From Verrucomicrobiia bacterium (GTDB lineage: Bacteria > Verrucomicrobiota > Verrucomicrobiia > Limisphaerales > JADLHS01): a DNA stretch of 64,000 nucleotides. The position numbers were made by a program, and so were the translations under genes. Of the stretch, positions 61,428 to 64,000 are shown one piece after another (position 1 is the stretch's first letter; every line of letters begins with the position of its first letter). The notes under the pieces are model-generated. The model saw only the letters and a list, made by a program, of their open reading frames with translations, ran no database searches and had not been told where the DNA came from. Location: contig JAHCLO010000005.1 of the NCBI GenBank assembly GCA_026125285.1, positions 214,429 through 278,428 on the forward strand. Direction: 5' to 3'.

Positions 61428-62282
61428 ATGACAAAGACTCTCCAGGTATCATGCGTGCAGATGCACTGGGCGAAGTCTATTGAGTTCAACTGCCAGCGCA
61501 CGCTTGAATACATCGGCCGCGCGGCGGCAGCCGGCAGCGACGTGGTGTTGTTTCCAGAGGCCAATCTGACCAGCTACTACTTCCCCTACGTAATAGAACT
61601 GGATCAGAAAATCGTGCTGGAGGCCCTGCGAGAAACGTGCGCTGCCGCCCGCAAGCGCAACATTTGGGTGATTGCCGGAACGATACAGAAGACGGCGGAT
61701 CGCTTTTTGAACTTGGCGCATGTGATCAATCGCCAGGGCGAGATTGCCCACGAATACGCCAAAGTGAATCTGGCTGGACGCGATGAACAACAGTATTGCC
61801 GGGGCGGGGACAAGCTGTCGCTGTTCGAGCTTGAAGGCGTGCTCTGTACCCTCGTGATCTGTCGGGACGGGCGGCATCCCGAACTCTATCGCATCCCGGC
61901 GATGGCAGGCGCGCAGGTTCTGTTTCATCCGTCATGCAGCTCGGATGAAATTGAGGCGGTCTGCTGGAAACGCACATCCGGCCGGGCGCAACAACCGGTT
62001 GGCCCCAACTCGAAGATATTCCACTGTGTGGCCAACACGATTGGCGAATCGCCAGACGGCAGACAGACCTCCAGTGGAGCTTCGTTCATCCGGGAACCCA
62101 ACGGCCTTCCCTTGACGGAAGCAGGATTCCATCAGGAGGAAATGATCACGGCCTGCCTGGACCTTTCCCGGGCGGACCGTTCCTACATTCTTGACAGCCT
62201 GAAGCAGCCGCCCTTCCTGGCGAAACACTGGCAGGCGATGATTGCGGAAATGCAGGCAAGAAAGGATTCGAGACCAAGTTAA
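61428..62282 (+). CDS. Carbon-nitrogen hydrolase (nitrilase superfamily)
   Basis: 284 residues. The catalytic triad is visible: E44 in VLFPEANL, K112 in AKVNLAG and C145 in VICRDGRHPE. The family hydrolyses amides, ureides or nitriles; the substrate is not evident. It follows the TIM-barrel gene by 12 bp. Confidence 0.93.
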   Translation: MTKTLQVSCVQMHWAKSIEFNCQRTLEYIGRAAAAGSDVVLFPEANLTSYYFPYVIELDQKIVLEALRETCAAARKRNIWVIAGTIQKTADRFLNLAHVINRQGEIAHEYAKVNLAGRDEQQYCRGGDKLSLFELEGVLCTLVICRDGRHPELYRIPAMAGAQVLFHPSCSSDEIEAVCWKRTSGRAQQPVGPNSKIFHCVANTIGESPDGRQTSSGASFIREPNGLPLTEAGFHQEEMITACLDLSRADRSYILDSLKQPPFLAKHWQAMIAEMQARKDSRPS

Positions 62283-62385
62283 CCGCGCTCCTTCCCGGTG
62301 CAGCAGTTCGGCCAGGAATTCAAAGCCCCTCCCGCAGTCGGTTCAGTCTCTTCGGGATTGCCCGCAGTGGGAAAATGTCCAACCT

Positions 62386-63555
62386 GTGCTCACAGACGTG
62401 ACGACTGATATCAAATCCCTCACGCGCGAGGAATTGGCCACCGTATTCAACCGGTGGCGCCAACCTGCTTATCGTGTCGCGCAACTCCTGCAATGGCTTT
62501 ACCTCCGCCGGGCGACGGAATGGGACGCGATGACCAATCTGCCCAAGACTCTGCGAGACCAGCTAAAGGGCGAGTTTATGTTGCAGCCTTTGGAACTGGT
62601 TCGGAAGCAGGGGGCACGGGACACAACGCAGAAATTCCTGTGGCGACTCACGGACCATTCCCTGATCGAAAGCGTCCTGATCCCCGCGAATCCCGCGCTC
62701 TACGGCGAAGCGAGCGACCGGCACACGCTTTGTGTTTCCACGCAGGTCGGCTGCGCCTACGGCTGCAAATTCTGCGCGAGCGGATTGAACGGTTGGAAGC
62801 GCAATCTCATGCCGCATGAAATCGTCGAGCAGGTTCTGGCGGTGGAACGATGGCATCAGCGCGAAACTGGAAGGGAGAAAAGTGAAGGCCGAAACGCGGA
62901 CGGCGCTTTGGTGACTGGCGCCGCCGCCGCCCCTGCCCCGCCGCCAGTTCGCCTAATCAACAACCTTGTCATCATGGGCATGGGCGAACCGCTGGCCAAT
63001 TACGACAACCTGCTGAAGGCGCTGCACATTCTAAACGCGCCGTGGGGCGGCGGCATCGGAGCGCGCAAGATCACGATTTCCACCAGCGGCCTGGCCCCGC
63101 AAATCCGCAAGCTTGCCGACGAGCCGGAACAATTTCGCCTGGCCGTTTCCCTGCACGGCGCCACGGACGAAGTGCGCTCGCGTATCATGCCGGTGAACCG
63201 CAAATATCCGCTTCGCGAACTGACGGCGGCACTGGAATACTATCGCTCGAAGCGCGACCGGATACTGACATTCGAGTACATCCTGATCGCCGGGGTGAAT
63301 GATTCGTTGCCGCAAGCCCGCGCGCTCGCGACGTTGGCGCGCCGGTTTCAAGCGAAGGTGAATTTGATTCCCTACAATCAGGTGGAAGGCCTCGCGTGGG
63401 ATCGGCCCAGCGAAGCAGTTTGCGAGGAATTCCTCGCTGTGCTCGAAAAGCAAAGAGTCATCGCCACGTTGCGCCGCGAAAAGGGGCACGATATAGATGC
63501 AGCCTGCGGGCAGTTACGGCTGAAAACAGAACGTGAACTGGCCAGCACGACCTGA
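62386..63555 (+). CDS. rlmN: 23S rRNA (A2503)/tRNA methyltransferase RlmN
   Basis: About 389 residues from the GTG at 62386; GTG at 62398 is also possible, and the frame is open upstream to 62242 within the nitrilase gene's end. Radical SAM cysteines are in CAYGCKFC, preceded by STQVG, and the C-terminal active cysteine is in DIDAACGQLR. The motif IMGMGEPLANYDNLLKAL is typical. About 30 extra low-complexity residues (GREKSEGRNADGALVTGAA) are inserted between the radical SAM motif and the MGEP segment. RlmN methylates C2 of A2503 in 23S rRNA and A37 of some tRNAs. Confidence 0.95.
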   Translation: MLTDVTTDIKSLTREELATVFNRWRQPAYRVAQLLQWLYLRRATEWDAMTNLPKTLRDQLKGEFMLQPLELVRKQGARDTTQKFLWRLTDHSLIESVLIPANPALYGEASDRHTLCVSTQVGCAYGCKFCASGLNGWKRNLMPHEIVEQVLAVERWHQRETGREKSEGRNADGALVTGAAAAPAPPPVRLINNLVIMGMGEPLANYDNLLKALHILNAPWGGGIGARKITISTSGLAPQIRKLADEPEQFRLAVSLHGATDEVRSRIMPVNRKYPLRELTAALEYYRSKRDRILTFEYILIAGVNDSLPQARALATLARRFQAKVNLIPYNQVEGLAWDRPSEAVCEEFLAVLEKQRVIATLRREKGHDIDAACGQLRLKTERELASTT

Positions 63556-63567
63556 TAGATTGGCCTC

Positions 63568-63771
63568 GTGAAACGAGCCTCGCCCAAGCAATCCCTGGCG
63601 CTGCGCACCGCTAAAGTACTCGCGCGTCTCACCTCATTGCGCGGGATGAGCGACGACGAAAAGGCGTTGCACGCGCTGGGGCTGGCCGCCACTCCGGAGG
63701 AACGATGGAAGCTGGTTCGAAATCATATCCGATTGTTCAACTCTTCACCGCGCTCGAGGCGGAAGGCATAA
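63568..63771 (+). CDS. Small protein, possible partner of the nucleotidyltransferase
   Basis: 67 residues from GTG at 63568. It is basic and helical (LRTAKVLARLTSLRGMSDDEKALHALGLAATPEERWKLVRNHI). Its 3' end overlaps the next gene by 67 nt in another frame, which suggests a linked pair such as a toxin-antitoxin or a regulator and its enzyme. No family recognised. Confidence 0.55.
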   Translation: MKRASPKQSLALRTAKVLARLTSLRGMSDDEKALHALGLAATPEERWKLVRNHIRLFNSSPRSRRKA

Positions 63772-64000
63772 AGTTCATGCTGGTGGGCATGTCGGCCGCC
63801 AACTTGCAGGGCGTGCTGGCAACCACGGTTGATGTGGATGTCTGGATCGGCCTGCCGTCGCGCCAATACATGCGGGTGATCAATCTATGTCACAAACTCG
63901 GCGCGGTCTTGCGGAGTCCGAATAAAGTTTTCCTGAGCGATGACACTCCGGTTGATTTCATTTACGAGGTCACCGGCCTTGCCAGTTTCGCGCGTGAGTA
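63705..64000 (+). CDS. Nucleotidyltransferase-fold protein (partial, 3' end beyond window)
   Basis: ATG at 63705 follows GGAGG at good spacing. The visible 98 residues (GIKFMLVGMSAANLQG, TTVDVDVWIGLP) match the N-terminal G-x-S/A plus D-x-D strand of the AbiEii-like or MNT-type nucleotidyltransferase fold. The partner protein upstream overlaps it by 67 nt. Such pairs often act as toxin-antitoxin or phage-defence modules. The end is not in the window. Confidence 0.7.
   Translation, partial: MEAGSKSYPIVQLFTALEAEGIKFMLVGMSAANLQGVLATTVDVDVWIGLPSRQYMRVINLCHKLGAVLRSPNKVFLSDDTPVDFIYEVTGLASFARE

Overview
The window is GC-rich, densely coded DNA with features typical of Verrucomicrobiota, probably Limisphaerales/Pedosphaera-like. 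The reasons are a DUF1559-style pseudopilin, a Tat-exported TIM-barrel protein, a ThuA protein, very large Asn/Thr-rich secreted proteins, a SHOCT-tailed Pro/Ala protein, and families of short palindromic repeats, one of which reads as 'TGILPV'. The taxonomic call is inference; there is no rRNA gene. The organism makes diaminopimelate and has LysM and pseudopilin proteins, so a didermal cell is likely.

Layout. 1-4460 (minus): type III restriction-modification operon, mod then res (res runs off the left edge), with a DUF2281-type small protein and a HicBA toxin-antitoxin pair between them. 4581-4670: tRNA-Tyr. 4750-6093: ffh. 6347-10099 (minus): secreted serpin, lysA and a Pro/Ala-rich secreted protein. 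10263-22958: a tightly coupled three-gene operon for secreted proteins of 1981, 1092 and 1155 residues with no assignable function. 23105-25300 (minus): pseudopilin, metallo-beta-lactamase-fold hydrolase and hotdog thioesterase.

25579-46493 is the most unusual part. A PAS/AAA+/Fis sigma-54 activator is followed by a redox and metal-handling cluster: ferritin-like proteins, an exported TrmO-like protein, thioredoxin-fold proteins with and without CxxC, a CoA-disulfide-reductase/rhodanese fusion, DUF302, three tandem NifX-domain proteins (one with a 16-histidine tail), a methyltransferase, a CooC/MinD-like ATPase, radical SAM, ThuA, LysM-amidase, AstE-like, DUF89, a second-type deformylase, Asp/Glu racemase, phosphatidylserine decarboxylase, a P1B ATPase and a ZIP transporter. 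Four sigma-54-like -24/-12 motifs lie in non-coding or start-proximal DNA between 28031 and 31992. The combination of sigma-54 regulator, NifX-domain proteins and a MinD/CooC-type ATPase recalls the 'orange protein' (ORP) operons of Desulfovibrio, but the content here is much larger. 46643-51115 adds a TolC/CusA-type heavy-metal efflux pair without an adaptor gene.

51189-64000: acyltransferase, cytochrome c, a complete IS element (53272-55005, 22-bp perfect inverted repeats), the tesA / ybbA-ybbP set in divergent arrangement, a Tat TIM-barrel protein, a nitrilase-family amidase, rlmN, and a partial nucleotidyltransferase at the right edge.

Palindromic repeats recur between genes and also run into coding sequence: they appear to supply the C-terminal tails of a methyltransferase and a DUF89 protein, an internal segment of Mod, and part of the N-terminus of the second giant secreted protein.
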